Origin: Mercurialis annua
Lineage: Eukaryota; Streptophyta; Magnoliopsida; Malpighiales; Euphorbiaceae
Length of the DNA stretch: 64,000 nt
Assembly: GCF_937616625.2 (NCBI RefSeq)
Contig: NC_065575.1
Span: 5,029,501-5,093,500, forward strand
Direction: 5' to 3'
The notes beneath the pieces were generated by a model that worked only from the letters and a program-made list of their open reading frames with translations, did not search any database and was not told the DNA's origin. The translations under genes were made by a program, and so were the position numbers. Shown in pieces: positions 12,444-23,660 of this stretch. The first letter of the stretch is position 1; each line of letters starts with the position of its first letter.

Positions 12444-12533
12444 GAATGAGAGGGCTCCGTTGGTCCTCTCAATTATATAAGTATATAGAATGAGAGGGCT
12501 CCGTTGGTCCTCTCAATTATATAAGTATATAGA
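12444..12533 (-). repeat. Duplicated 5' tip of the Helitron (44-bp period)
   Basis: A 44-bp block (gaatgagagggctccgttgg and onward) occurs at 12444-12487 and again at 12488-12531. The same block also occurs at about 1293-1338 at the far end of the element. Each copy ends in a TA-rich string that would provide a TC start on the minus strand, so either copy could be the functional 5' terminus. Confidence 0.85.
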
Positions 12534-12541
12534 TATATAGA

Positions 12542-14033
12542 TAGTATAAGTGCTGAATAATAAATTATTAAAGTCGTGAATTTATTTCTTCTAACAAACG
12601 TATTTCCTTTCCTATTATTCAAGAAAAACCCTATTACATACATTAAAATCCAAAAATACTTATTTCTTTTGCTACTTATTACTAATATGCTATTTTATAT
12701 TTAACATTTTTTTTGAGGGAAATGTTTAACATTTTCTTTAGCTTCTAGACTTTTATTTTTCCCTCTATTTGGAAACCCTCGCTACTGTACAAAATTAGAG
12801 TGATATGTATAGAACAAATTTCCATTCTAACTTCACCAGGTGTCATGATGCATGAATATTTAGAGACAAACGGCTTATGCGTAGTGAGCCAATTCATATT
12901 TATATTTCATATAAAAACGCCACGTGTTACAGAACTTAATAATATAAGGCCTAAACTCTCCATTTTTTATTTTTCTAATTGTATTCTAACATTAAAAAAC
13001 TCTTTCAAAACTCTTACACCTTTAAATTTCATTCTAATTGCACATTAACATAGAAAAATCTTTTCAAAATAAATTTTTTTAATTGTATCCTAATTAAAAA
13101 AAATTATAATTTTAATTTTAAAAAATTAGTAAATATAATTTTAAAAAAATGATTTTTTATACTATTAATAATATTAGTGTTTAATTAGAATATAAATTAA
13201 AAATAAAAAATTATTTTTTAAAAATAAAAAATTATTTTTTTAAAAAATTCATGTGAAAAGAGGTCAATTTAATAATTTGGACTATAATTAAAAAAGAATC
13301 TAAATATGGAAGGGTTCTGAGAGAATTTTCCTACGTCAGGGTGCAATTGCAAAAACGTTTAAAGCTGGGGGGGTTTTGAGTGATTAAACCATAATATAAA
13401 GCATAAATTTCAACGAATTGTAACTCAAATAATATAAATGCTGGATTGTAATTTGTGTCAATTCAATTTCTCTCACAAACATATAAAATAAATAAATAAT
13501 ATAAAATATATTTAAATTAATTTATATTTTCTTCTTCTCTTTTTATTCATTTCTTAATTTCAATCCTCAACTTTTGCTAATCTTCTTCTTTTTTCCTCTA
13601 ATGAATTGTTCTCTCCATTTTTATTTAGTTGTTACTTTTGAATAAATTGCTAGGATTAAATAAATATATACTTATTTCAATCATATTTATAAAATTTTGT
13701 GTTGAAAAATTTAATTTTAAAAATAGAATTATTAATCCCACAATTAGATGATTTAATTTTAAAAATCGAACTACTATTTATAGTAATTTAATAAATAGGT
13801 TAAATTTAAAAAAATATTGCAAAAGTTTCATAAAAATTATAAAATGACAATATTTAATATTAAAAATATTTGTTTAAAGTGACAACTAAAAAAACGGTGG
13901 AAGTATATTTTTTTTATTAATTATAATTTTTTTTTACTCATTATAAAAAGGAGATATCACAAACAGCAATAAATAGTAGTTCAACATCACTATATAACAA
14001 TGATAATTAATCAAATCGTACACTGATTCTTTT
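12542..14033. other. AT-rich intergenic sequence, with a weak fold-back at ~12945-13400
   Basis: No gene is seen. Between about 12945 and 13400 the two ends are loosely inverted copies (left GGCCTAAACTCTCC-like, right complement TGGTTTAATCACTC-like followed by runs of AACCC), which may be an old MULE-type MITE. The rest is low-complexity AT sequence. Confidence 0.35.
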
Positions 14034-14677
14034 ATATATATAGAGAAAATAACAAGAAAAATCATAAATCACAATTCTTTTTCACCAATTACCATCTTAG
14101 GTAGAGTTATTTCTTTGTTACCATTATTATATCAATTAATACCACAAAACCTATTTAGTTTTCATTTAATGCCATCTTCCACAAACTGACACTTGTCCAA
14201 ATCTCTACCCTTTTAACTGATTTGCTCAATTTTTCTTGGATGGGCCACCACGTCATATGGCACGTATGGCCATATCTCTGCTCTTTTACCTGTTTGATAT
14301 GCCACGCGGGATATCATCTTGGAGGGGTCCACATATCCACCTACTGTGACCTTATTTGCTTTCTAATCTACGCCTATTTGTTTTACACTTTTCATTCCCT
14401 CAACTGCTCTTTTTATTTTGTGTTATAGATGGCTCAAGCTTAGATTAATTCTTTTTTTATTATTATTGAGATGGGAGATATAAAAACAGAGTTTATGTTA
14501 CTAAGTTTTAATCATTTTTGAGGGATGAATATAACATCAAATATAAATAATTTTATTACCTCGTGTAAAAGGGGACAAAAGATCTCTTAAAAGGTGTTAT
14601 CTATTTATCTATTTATAAATAAATACATTTCTTTAAAATAAATTAAAAGTAGCGAAGAGGGTGATTACTTTTAAAAT

Positions 14678-14725
14678 ATACTAGAATTGCTTTACGTGTT
14701 ACGCACATGACTCGTAATATGATAA
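14678..14725 (-). other. Possible decayed Helitron 3' end inside the MULE
   Basis: On the minus strand an imperfect palindrome (around ACGTGTTACGCACATGACTC) is followed about 10 bases later by CTAG and then T. This resembles the terminus at 1339-1366, but the stem is poor and no matching 5' end was found. It is a weak call. Confidence 0.25.
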
Positions 14726-15400
14726 GTATCATTACATATATTTAATACATTTGCGATACATATGTGATACATCTTTTATACATATTTGATACAACTCTGA
14801 TATATATTTAATAAATATTCGACTGTTCAAACTCTTTTTTCTATTTTTTATCGATTTCATTAAATCAACCGACTAATTCGATCGGCTCTTTTTTATTTTT
14901 CAATGTTTTATATATTTAATTTATGTTTAAAAATCTGAAATATGTTACTTTATTTTTTAAATATAATTCAGATCTCGTAATTAAAAAATGGATACATCGG
15001 CGATACATTTTTGATACATTTCCGATACATATTTGATACATCTCCAATAAATATTTGATACATATATGATACATCTTTGATCGTCAAAACTCTTTTTAAG
15101 TAATATTGCATATATTTTCATACATGTTAATTTAATACAATTCCGGTACATCTCTGATACATATATAATACATATTCAATCGTCAAAATGTTTTTTCTTA
15201 TTTTTTGTACGTCTTCTTTTTAAGTAATGTTGCATATATTTTTATACACGTTTAATACATTTTTGATACATATATGATACATATGTGATCGTCAAAACCT
15301 TATTTTCTTGTTTTTTGTACGTCTTATTTTTAAGTAATATTGCATATATTTTTATACATGTTTGACACATATTTAATACATAGTTTGTAGTTAATAATTA
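14690..15400 (+). repeat. GATACAT-rich degenerate tandem repeats
   Basis: Dozens of TGATACAT/TTTGATACAT words lie here at short irregular intervals. From about 15060 to 15400 a larger unit of roughly 110-120 bp (GTCAAAAC, a T-rich tract, TTGCATATAT, TTTATACA, then TGATACAT words) repeats about three times. The repeats lie wholly inside the 14043-15933 MULE. Confidence 0.7.
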
Positions 15401-15706
15401 TACATGATAAATAAATTATTTATACATGATAGATACATCTTTAATATATACTTATATATGATAAATAAATTATTTATGCATAACACCCGTGTTCGGAATG
15501 TATCAACAATATATCCTCTAAATAATTTATAAAATTACATTTTAAAAAATTGTATCGTTTAGTATATATGTATATTTTATATTGTTAATATTTAATATAT
15601 TTATATTTTTAAAATTTAAAATTTAAAATTAAATTTCAATATTTATATATTAAATAAATATATAAATAGATTATTAGTTTTATTAAAAAAAGAAATTAAA
15701 TCCAAT

Positions 15707-15799
15707 CCAATTCAGTTTATACTGAATTGGATATGCATATTGAATTGGACCCAGTTATGGGTCCAATTCAGTAACTGACCCGCGCGTCATGCGCGGGTC
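15707..15799. repeat. Cluster of three perfect hairpins
   Basis: Three back-to-back inverted repeats: 15707-15730 (10-bp stem, TTAT loop), 15741-15770 (13-bp stem TGAATTGGACCCA, GTTA loop) and 15777-15799 (9-bp stem GACCCGCGC, GTCAT loop). All stems are perfect. They sit near the right end of the MULE; the third resembles GC hairpins used at Helitron 3' ends, but no CTRR follows. Confidence 0.85.
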
Positions 15800-15929
15800 A
15801 TTTCAGTTGGTGGACCATCAAAATGGTAGTATTGAAAAGTTTTGGGGAAAGATGGCAAGGTTTGTAATAAATGCTAAAACAATTGTATATGGTGAAAAGG
15901 AAAGGTTTTTTATGGTAATTCTGTGAATT

Positions 15930-15933
<4 letters not shown>

Positions 15934-15976
<43 letters not shown>
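15934..15976. repeat. (TA)n microsatellite
   Basis: About 43 bases of uninterrupted TA directly after the right end of the MULE. Confidence 0.95.
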
Positions 15977-15981
<5 letters not shown>

Positions 15982-16615
15982 TTTTCATTGTTTGATTTCT
16001 TTAGTTGGAAGTTGATTAGTTTGGTTTCTGGTTTCTATTTTAATTTTGATCTTAGGACGTTTTACAAAATTGCTAGTAACAAAGTTTTTACATTTTTTCG
16101 CTTTTTCTGTTTTGAAGTTTACAAGTTGGTCTTTTAACTTGATTACAATTGGTTGTTACACATAGTCATCTTTAACTTTACATAAATATTAATTATCAAA
16201 GCACCATAATTTTACGTATATTTATTTTCTTTCATCTCTTTTAAATTTTTTTTAAAATCAAAAAATAAATAAATTATACATTACATAAAATACTCTCTTT
16301 TGACCAATTATTAGCATATATAAATTATTATTGGCCCTTTCGAAGGGTTTTTATTCTGATAAAATATTTCTAACTTTTATAAAATACAAGATGCTTATTA
16401 TGAGTCCAAAATTTTAATAAAATTTTATGTTTTAATTTTCTTTGTATAATTTAGTTGTTATAAATGTTTTAATAAAATTATTTTATACTACTAGTAAGAC
16501 ATAACTCAAAAAACTATAAATTTTAACTCTTCCGGAAAGAAGCATTCCATTCACTATTGAGGCTATCCTTCTGCTATGTTGCATGTCATCCAAACATTGG
16601 CGTTTATAATTAATG
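15977..16615. other. AT-rich intergenic sequence, nothing assigned
   Basis: I see no gene, terminal repeat or RNA gene here. Confidence 0.5.
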
Positions 16616-16921
16616 GGAATAACTCATTTTCAAGTACCTAAACTATACCTGTTTTATTCATCCGGTCCTTAAACTATTTTTGTCTTTATCTAGTCCTTCA
16701 ACTTAGCGAAAAATTATTTTCAATTCCCTAAACGATAAAAACGACGTTTTCTCGTTATTTTCGAAAATGCAATTTATTACCCTAAACGGCGTCGTTAATG
16801 TCATTCAAGGACTCGAAAATGATTTTTCGCTAAGTTGAAGGATCAGATAAGGACAAAAAAAATGTAAAGACCGAATGAAAAAAAATAGATATAGTTTAAA
16901 GACCTAAAAATGGAATATTCT
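16616..16921. mobile_element. MULE-type MITE, 306 bp
   Basis: A fold-back element: both ends read GGAATAnnnCATTTT (left) and its near copy on the opposite strand, with inverted similarity extending about 110 bases inward. It is flanked by perfect 9-bp duplications TAATTAATG at 16607-16615 and 16922-16930. No coding. It lies about 230 bp beyond the COMT stop codon. Confidence 0.85.
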
Positions 16922-17149
16922 TAATTAATGCTATGCTTAAATTACTACTATATACCAATCTTTGCCTCTTAATTTTATTATTTTTGTGCTTTTTATGCAA
17001 GATATTTTGTATTATATATATAAAAAAACTATCCGGATAAAATTATACGAATAGAAAGACCTATATCAATTTTTTTTTCAAGATAAATGAGAAATATTTA
17101 TGTTTTTTTATTCAATAGTAAAAACCAAGTGACAATTACAACCGAGTTA

Positions 17150-20100
17150 CTATGCATTCTTGAGGAATTCGATGATATAGGAATTGAAAGCACAACACAT
17201 TACTTGAAAACCTTGAAAGCCAGCTCCCTTAGCTAAAGCTTCAAATTCTTTCTGAGTCCGTTCTTTGCCGCCAGGGTTATGAGCCAACATTATGCAGTCT
17301 ATATGAACCACTCCCTTCGTCGCAAGACTATTGTCCGGTGCAACCGGAAGTATGCACTCTGCAACTATAACCTTTCCATTTTCCGGGAGCGCATTGTAAC
17401 AGTTTTTCAAAAACTTCAAGCAGTGCTCGTCGCTCCAGTCATGACATATCCACTGCAAAATCACATTCCTTCTTTTTAAATGTTACACTATTTTTATGAT
17501 TTTACATATAACTTCTACAATTTTATTGTATATCTTTAAAATTGAATTGAAATTATTGAATTAAAACGTTTATTTAGATTTATAAAAAGTCAAAAAAATT
17601 AAATTAAATTTGATATATATTAGGACAAACTTAAAGATACAATTGCTACATTAAGTACCAACTATATTGAAGTCTATAATTCTTAACTTACCAAAACAAC
17701 AATAATAATAAAAAAAATAACTAGGTTAACTACCAACAAGTACTGAATCACCATGTAAAAAATTATAAATCCTTAAATTTCGACTAATTAATTTATTAGA
17801 ACTAAACTGATTAATTTTAAAACTAACCTTCATGAAAATGGCATCTCCTTTAGGTACACTAACAAACATGTCTCCACCAACATGTTCCACTCCTGCAACC
17901 ACCATCCCAAATCCAAATCCAAAAATCAATCAAATTTATAAATATTAAATTAAATACAGGCTATGTAGCACCATAAACTATTGGCACAGATAATAGAATT
18001 GTTGGACCAAATTAAGAAAACCTTTAATTCAGAATATATCTAGCAAATACACTGTAATGTTAGATATATAATTAATTTTCCTAAAAAATATTGAATTTTA
18101 ATTCCTGAAACAAAAATGAAAATTAAAGATTAAAGATTAAAAATTAAAAATTTCCGTATAATATAGAATACAAGGAAGCGAAATATATACCAGGATAAGA
18201 AGGAGCATCTTGAATGACATGAGGCAAATCAAAGTTAATACCCTTTATAGAAGGATATTTAGATACGATCATACTAAGTACCGCTCCAGTCCCGCCACCA
18301 ACATCAACAACTGAACTCAAACCTTCAAAACCTTTGTAAGTTTCGAGAATTTTCTTCATTGTAATTGTCGAGTGATCCGACATTCCTTTATTGAACACCT
18401 TATTGAATCTTGGATCTGTTCCGTGATAATCGAATGCTGTCATTCCGTAAGCTTTGTTGAATGGAATGCCTCCATCGAGAATAGCATCTTTCAAATGGTA
18501 CCTACATTTTGTAACTATTATGTCACCAATATTCATCTATGACTTCAGTTTACATATTGGTAACTATTGCATAATGTAACCATAACAACGTGGCTTGTAA
18601 TAGAATGTAAAGACAACTAAATGTTACGGTTGCTGGCTGTTGTAAAAAAAAAATTATAATTGTATTAAATTTATTATTTAAAGACTAACTTAGTTTTATT
18701 ATTTTACCAGTCAGATCTTTTAAATGACAGGTAGATATATTTGATACAATTTTTTCACAAAAGTTAGAATTAAAGTGGCAAAAAATTTAAACGTATAAAA
18801 ATACATTTTGCCTTTTGTATTTTTGTACAAGATTCATTATTAGAATTCTCATATGATTGAAAGTTAACCAATACTATTTTAATTATTTGTCTTGCCCATA
18901 AACATCTGCCACGTTTAGTTAAATTTAGAAAGAGTTAGAAAAACAAAACGATTAATGTTAACACCATTCCTAAAGAGAAACGTGGATCTAAGAATTGAAA
19001 TTTTTGTCAAATAGAAATTATTATCCTACAAGAAACTTGTTAATCAATATTGATCTTTTAATAAGTCAATATTATTATAGAGAATGATTGTCACCCACAC
19101 ACTCAATTGGAGCGGTAGGTAAAGTGGGGATAGTGGGTGTCAATTGTGGAGAATAGGTCCCCAAAAACCTTGTATGAAAAAATTCATTTTCATTGAGAAA
19201 TTAAGGCTGTGTTCTTTATTTTTATTTTTTCAAAGATTAAATTTTTTATTAATAATAATAAAAATTACAGATAAACGATTCCTCAACATATTGAGAAATT
19301 AAGGTAGTGTTCCTTATTCATCCAAACAAATTGTGTTCATTAATTCAGTACAAATTTCTATTCAAAACAATTGATTCGTCCAATATTAGGTGACTCTAAT
19401 AATAATGATATTTTCACATGTGAATGGTTATTAAACTTAAAATGTAAACAAACATAAACTTATATATTTAGTTAATTAAATAAAAATTGCCGATGATCAA
19501 TACTAAACATTTAATTATAAAAAAATTGATATTATTTTAAATAATTAATTTATCTTAAAATTCAAACAATAAGATTAGGCTCATATTATCTCTAACAGTT
19601 CCATGATCACCTAAGTGGCAATCATCACCTAACAATTATAATAATATAACCTACATTTTCTATATTTTCAATTATAAAACTTTAAATCTGAAATTTGTGT
19701 ACTATATGTGCAAGTCTAAGAGTTCAATATTTGTAGCATTCATACCAACCACTAAACTACTAAATCAAAATTTATAGTATATACTATTAAAAACTTAAAA
19801 TCACTTAACTTTCATATAATTTTAATTTTAATTTTAGTTATTTATTCAATTTCTCTTATAATAGAAAGTCATTCTCTCGTTCAGATCATTTTTCATGCAA
19901 CAGTTGGAAAGGGCACACTAGAAGCATCATCACAGCCACGGAGCCATATATATTACAATTACTAAAAAGAAATAAATTAAAATCTAATAACTAAGTTGAT
20001 TTTAGATGAAAATTTAGTAAATTTAAGAATTTAATACCCCAAATTTGTAGACCTTCTTATTAAAATCCCACTTTTAAAAACATTTACTCATTAAAAACAA

Positions 20101-20571
20101 TAAAATAAAGAACGGATGTAAATAGATAAAGAATATATGGTTAAAAATTTACCAGCTTTCCATGAGAACTTTATCCTGATTCATCAGACAAAGAGCAGCA
20201 ATAGAGACACCATCTTCATTCTTAATCAAGAATTTGCAAACTGGTCCTAATCCATAAAGCCTCTCAATTTTACCATCACCAAGAGTTCTTAAAGAACAAG
20301 TAAGAACGTTGTAGCTAGCCAGAAGCCGCAAGATGCGGTCCAACATGACGGGTGCTTCGGGGTTCGTTGTGGGTAGCTGAGAAGCGAGTTCAGACGGCGA
20401 AAGAAGTGCGGACGGACCGGCTTTCGCCATGATTTCAAGCAGGTCAAGCTCAATGGCGGATTTAAGGACCATTGGTAGTACTGAAGCACTTGCTAGTTGC
20501 ATAGCAAATAGGTTTGCTTCTTCATCCGATACTTGTGTTGGTGTTATTTGAGTTTCACCTGTTGATCCCAT
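17150..20571 (-). CDS. COMT: Caffeic acid 3-O-methyltransferase (COMT), four exons, 365 aa
   Basis: SAM-dependent enzyme that 3/5-O-methylates caffeoyl and 5-hydroxyconiferyl-type substrates in lignin and phenylpropanoid synthesis; cytosolic. Exons on the minus strand: 20571-20153, 18501-18191, 17892-17828 and 17452-17150, all GT-AG, joining to exactly 365 codons plus TAG, the family's usual length. The N-terminal dimerisation domain is followed by the SAM loop VVDVGGGTG (204-212). Catalytic residues known from alfalfa COMT fall at the same numbers: His269 (WICHDWSD), Glu297 and Glu329. Substrate-pocket residues Met130, Asn131, Ala162, His166, Phe172, Phe176, Met180, His183, Ile319, Met320 and Asn324 are also kept. 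Residue 318 is Cys where I recall Val as usual. Introns are 1651, 298 and 375 bp. The gene appears intact and is very probably functional. Confidence 0.96.
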
Positions 20572-20700
20572 TCTTTTTTCTTTTTCTTTTGAAGTTAGAG
20601 AATTGATGAGAAAATGTTAAGATTCTTGCAATATTTAACAATGGAGCATTATGGTTTGAAAGTGGTGTTATATATTTGTGTGTAGCTCAACTAACATATA
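20572..20700 (-). promoter_or_regulatory. Probable COMT promoter and 5' UTR
   Basis: On the minus strand a TATA-like AATATATAAC lies at about 20668-20677, roughly 100 bases before the ATG (20571), leaving a 5' UTR of about 70 bases. I looked for exact AC elements (ACCTACC, ACCAACC) that often drive lignin genes and saw none in the first 200 bases, only a CACCCAAC near 20707-20714 on the plus strand. A MITE starts about 190 bases upstream of the ATG. Confidence 0.45.
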
Positions 20701-20760
20701 AGACTCCACCCAACGTTGAGGCCCTACCATACAATTTCTTCACTTTTATATTTTTCTAAT

Positions 20761-21082
20761 GGCTTAAATGCATAAAAAAAATCACCAACTTTCGCGTGTT
20801 TTTGGTATTTGACACGAACTTTTAATTTTGGCATATAAATACATGAACTTTTAATTTTTTGCATATATGACCAAGTTTCCGTTTTAGGTGAAAACCGGTG
20901 TCGTTTTAGGTATAAAACATTACCGTTTTAGGTAAAAAAAACGATGCCGTTTAATGCCAAAAACGGTGTCCGTGTTATATATGAAAAAAATTGATAGTTC
21001 GTGTATTTATATGCCAAAATTAAAAGTTCGTGTCAAATACCAAAAACACGCGAAATTTGGTAATTTTTGGAGCAATTAAGCA
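20761..21082. mobile_element. MULE-type MITE, 322 bp, in the COMT upstream region
   Basis: Near-identical inverted ends of about 100 bases (shared block CGCGTGTTTTTGGTATTTGA on both arms) are flanked by perfect 9-bp duplications TTTTCTAAT at 20752-20760 and 21083-21091. The centre holds short GTTTTAGGT words. No coding. High arm similarity implies a fairly recent copy able to form a long hairpin transcript. Confidence 0.88.
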
Positions 21083-21091
21083 TTTTCTAAT

Positions 21092-21489
21092 TGATAATGT
21101 TACCTTTTAATGTATAATTTATTTTTAATGAAAAAATGAATTATTATGTTATTGTTATTTCATCGTATTTTTGTTTGATTGGTCAATTTTTAATTTAGAT
21201 ACATACTAAATAGTTTAGTTACGTTGTTTGATCACGACGACAATTAGGTTTCAAATGAAAAATATTATTCAGATTCAAATGGAAATTACGGAATAAAATA
21301 TCATGTGTATGACATACGTGTCGTGTATATTGTAAGCGGTAGCGGTGAAATAAAATTTAATTAAATGAGGATTCAATTTGCTGTGTTTTTTTAATGTTAG
21401 GGTTTAATTAGAATAACAAAAATTAAGGTCCAAAGTGAGATTTAAATTTAGAATGAGGATCTAAATGGTATTTTTGACCATAATTGAGT
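21092..21489. other. AT-rich intergenic sequence, nothing assigned
   Basis: No open frame, terminal repeat or RNA gene is recognised. Confidence 0.5.
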
Positions 21490-21499
21490 ATAAGGAAAT

Positions 21500-22435
21500 G
21501 AACAAAGGATCAATTCACCCCCTCAACTTGGCACGAAATATCAAATGAGTCATTTTCGCCGCTTTTGGTACAAACAAACCCAAAACTTGCGTTTTCGTAT
21601 CAAAAAGCTCCTCGCCCACTCTCACTCAAGCAAGTGAACTACACTCTCTCTAAAAAAATGGAAAAAATTTAAAAAACCCCTCAATATTTTATCTATCTCT
21701 TAAATCAATTTTTGATAATTTTTATTTTCAATTATATTTTTATAATTTTAAAATTTAATAACTATTTATTTTTTTAATAAAAACATAGGGACATTTTTTT
21801 CCCTTTTTCCTTCCCTCCTCTTCTTCTTGCCTCATTCTTCTTCTTTCTCCGGCACAGTTCTTCTTCCGCCAGCCTCCACTTCCACCACCGTACACCTCCG
21901 CTCTCACCCATGTTTTCCTCCACTACCGTTTATCCCTATTAGGGATGAACAGAAAACGTTGTTGTTCATCCCTAAAAAGGATGAATTTCGTTCATCCCTT
22001 TTAGGGATGAACAGCAAAAGCTGCTGTTCATCCCTATTCATCCCTTTTTAGGGATGAACAATGGAGGATCGTTCATCCCAAAAAGGGATGAACGGAAACG
22101 GTGGGTGTAATTCAGTCCGGCGGCGGCGGTTGATGTGGCGGTGGTTTCCAATGGGTTAGGTTAGATTTAATTAATTTTAATTAGGCTTAATTAGTGTAAA
22201 TAGGATGTTAATTGTGTTTGATTAGAATTAAATTAGGATTAATTAAGTTAAAAAATTTAATTATTCATTCTCACTCTATTTTTTGTGTCAGAGGGGTCTT
22301 TTTGATACGAAAATGCAAGTTGCGGGTTTATTTGACACGAAAATGCAAGTTTTGGGTCTGTTTGTACCAAAAATGGTAAAATTGACTCATTTGATATTTC
22401 GTGCCAAGTTGAGGGGGTGAATTGATCCTTTGTTC
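21500..22435. mobile_element. Non-autonomous MULE-like element, 936 bp, with internal hairpins
   Basis: The terminal inverted repeats start GAACAAAGGATCAATTCACC on both strands and stay similar for about 100 bases. The flanks ATAAGGAAAT (21490-21499 and 22436-22445) are a perfect 10-bp duplication. No transposase is present. The centre (about 21940-22090) has several inverted copies of TTCATCCC/GGGATGAA spaced by short loops. A diverged relative with the same ends is at 56485-57314, and a lone right end is at 26235-26338. Confidence 0.85.
21940..22092. repeat. Array of TTCATCCC/GGGATGAA inverted repeats
   Basis: At least seven alternating copies of TTCATCCC and its complement GGGATGAA occur in about 150 bases, some joined as perfect stems such as TTCATCCCTTTTAGGGATGA. 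The central part of the element would fold as a multi-stem structure in single-stranded form. Confidence 0.85.
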
Positions 22436-22445
22436 ATAAGGAAAT

Positions 22446-22685
22446 AGTCATTTAAGTAGTTGGTAAAAAGTAGAGATATGTTTTCAACCAAAAGAAAATC
22501 AGAATGAATGTTGGCAGGGAAGTTGTTTGCAATGGTTATGGAATCAAACTAGTTGGTGGTTGTGGGTCCAATAAAAGAGATTGGGGATCTTACATTAGCA
22601 TTACGTAAGTATGAGTTTACTTGGAGATCTAGCAAGCATTCATCTCCTTTAAAATCATGGAAAATTGATTTTGATGCATCATTCC
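22446..22685. other. Intergenic sequence, nothing assigned
   Basis: No supported feature. Confidence 0.4.
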
Positions 22686-23204
22686 TAGGATGGCAATGGG
22701 AAAAGGATTCTCCGCTTTCCGTGGGGCCCCGCCCCTAATGGAACGGGAAATCCCCATCAATTACTCCCATGGGTACGGGAATGGGGAAAAATCATTGCCT
22801 AACCACGGGGATGGAGAGGGGACGGGAAGTATAGTTCCCAATTTATGGGGATCCCCATCCCCATCCTCATAGGGATCCGATTTATATATTATAAGTTTTA
22901 GTATGTTATTTATAATTTCAAATAATTTAACTTAATTTTTTTATTAGTTTCTATTTAGTTATAAATATATAATATTGTAAAACATAATAGTATTTTCTAT
23001 AATTAATTTTTTTAAATATCTTATGAAAATAATGAAATTATTTATAAATTATATTTAATTGTACGAGAAACGAAATTCTCATGGGGATGGAGAATCCATG
23101 GGAATGTGGACAGAGATGATTTTATCCTCATTAATTAAATGGGGACGGGGATGAGGATTCCCCATAGACGCGGGGATAACCACCCCGCCCCATTGCCATC
23201 CCTA
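22686..23204. mobile_element. hAT-like MITE, 519 bp
   Basis: The ends are TAGGATGGCAATGGG and, on the other strand, TAGGGATGGCAATGGG. The flanks ATCATTCC (22678-22685) and ATCATTCT (23205-23212) are an 8-bp duplication with one mismatch, fitting hAT. The subterminal regions are GC-rich with repeated GGGGATGG/CCATCCCC words; the centre is AT-rich. No transposase. Confidence 0.75.
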
Positions 23205-23212
23205 ATCATTCT

Positions 23213-23650
23213 CTTTTAGTTTCTTCTTTTGCATGATATTGTAAAAAGGCTAAATATTTTTTAACTTTCGGAATGCCTATTTAAACATTTTAAAACTCAT
23301 AAATCAATCTTAATTTGGCAACTGATATTTATTGAAAGTGTAATTTTTTAAAAATTGGAGAAAGAAAAATTGTCGAATGTGATGTCGCGTGATTCAGATA
23401 AATTACAATTTTCTATTTTATGCCAATTTGACATGTCATATAAACACAACTGAATCGATTTTGACAAATTATATAGATTTTCAATGAATTGTCAAATTGG
23501 AATATGTTTACGACTTTTAGAAGGTTTGATAAACATAAAAAAAGTCGATAAAATTTGGATATTTTCAGCATGGGCCATATATGTGAAGAATTAAGTTTCG
23601 ATTTCCAAAATAGATTGCAGGATTCTAATTTTAATCTCAGGAAGGACATT
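23213..23650. other. Intergenic sequence, unassigned
   Basis: I see only chance open frames, including one of 78 codons on the minus strand with no recognisable similarity. Confidence 0.4.
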
Positions 23651-23660
23651 CAATATATAT

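Larger units (their letters stand above)
1339..12533 (-). mobile_element. Large, possibly autonomous Helitron with captured gene fragments
   Basis: An 11.2-kb rolling-circle transposon on the minus strand. Its 3' end is CTAG at 1339-1342, followed on the minus strand by T (base 1338). It is preceded by a GC-rich hairpin (1351-1366), the standard plant Helitron terminus. Its 5' end begins TC at 12533, preceded by A, in a TA-rich tip. There is no target-site duplication, as expected for insertion between A and T. Inside are a spliced Rep-helicase gene (3894-10404), exon fragments of three host genes (2115-3275) between the helicase stop and the 3' hairpin, and a 358-bp tandem duplication in the leader. 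The 5' boundary could instead be the TC at 12541 or the inner copy of the duplicated tip near 12489. Confidence 0.85.
14043..15933. mobile_element. Non-autonomous Mutator-like element (MULE), 1.9 kb
   Basis: The ends are inverted copies over roughly 80-100 bases, beginning GAGAAA on each strand, with shared blocks such as TTTTTCACCA and TTACCAT. This is the typical start of plant MULE terminal repeats. Nine-base flanks ATATATATA at 14034-14042 and 15934-15942 fit a MULE target duplication, although the right one is inside a TA microsatellite. There is no transposase. The interior is made of GATACAT-type repeats and three GC/AT hairpins, listed separately. Confidence 0.65.

Noticed and set aside
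14690..15400. Regularly spaced short repeats reminiscent of a CRISPR array
   Set aside because: Repeats are short, degenerate and irregular, in plant DNA inside a MULE; no cas genes.
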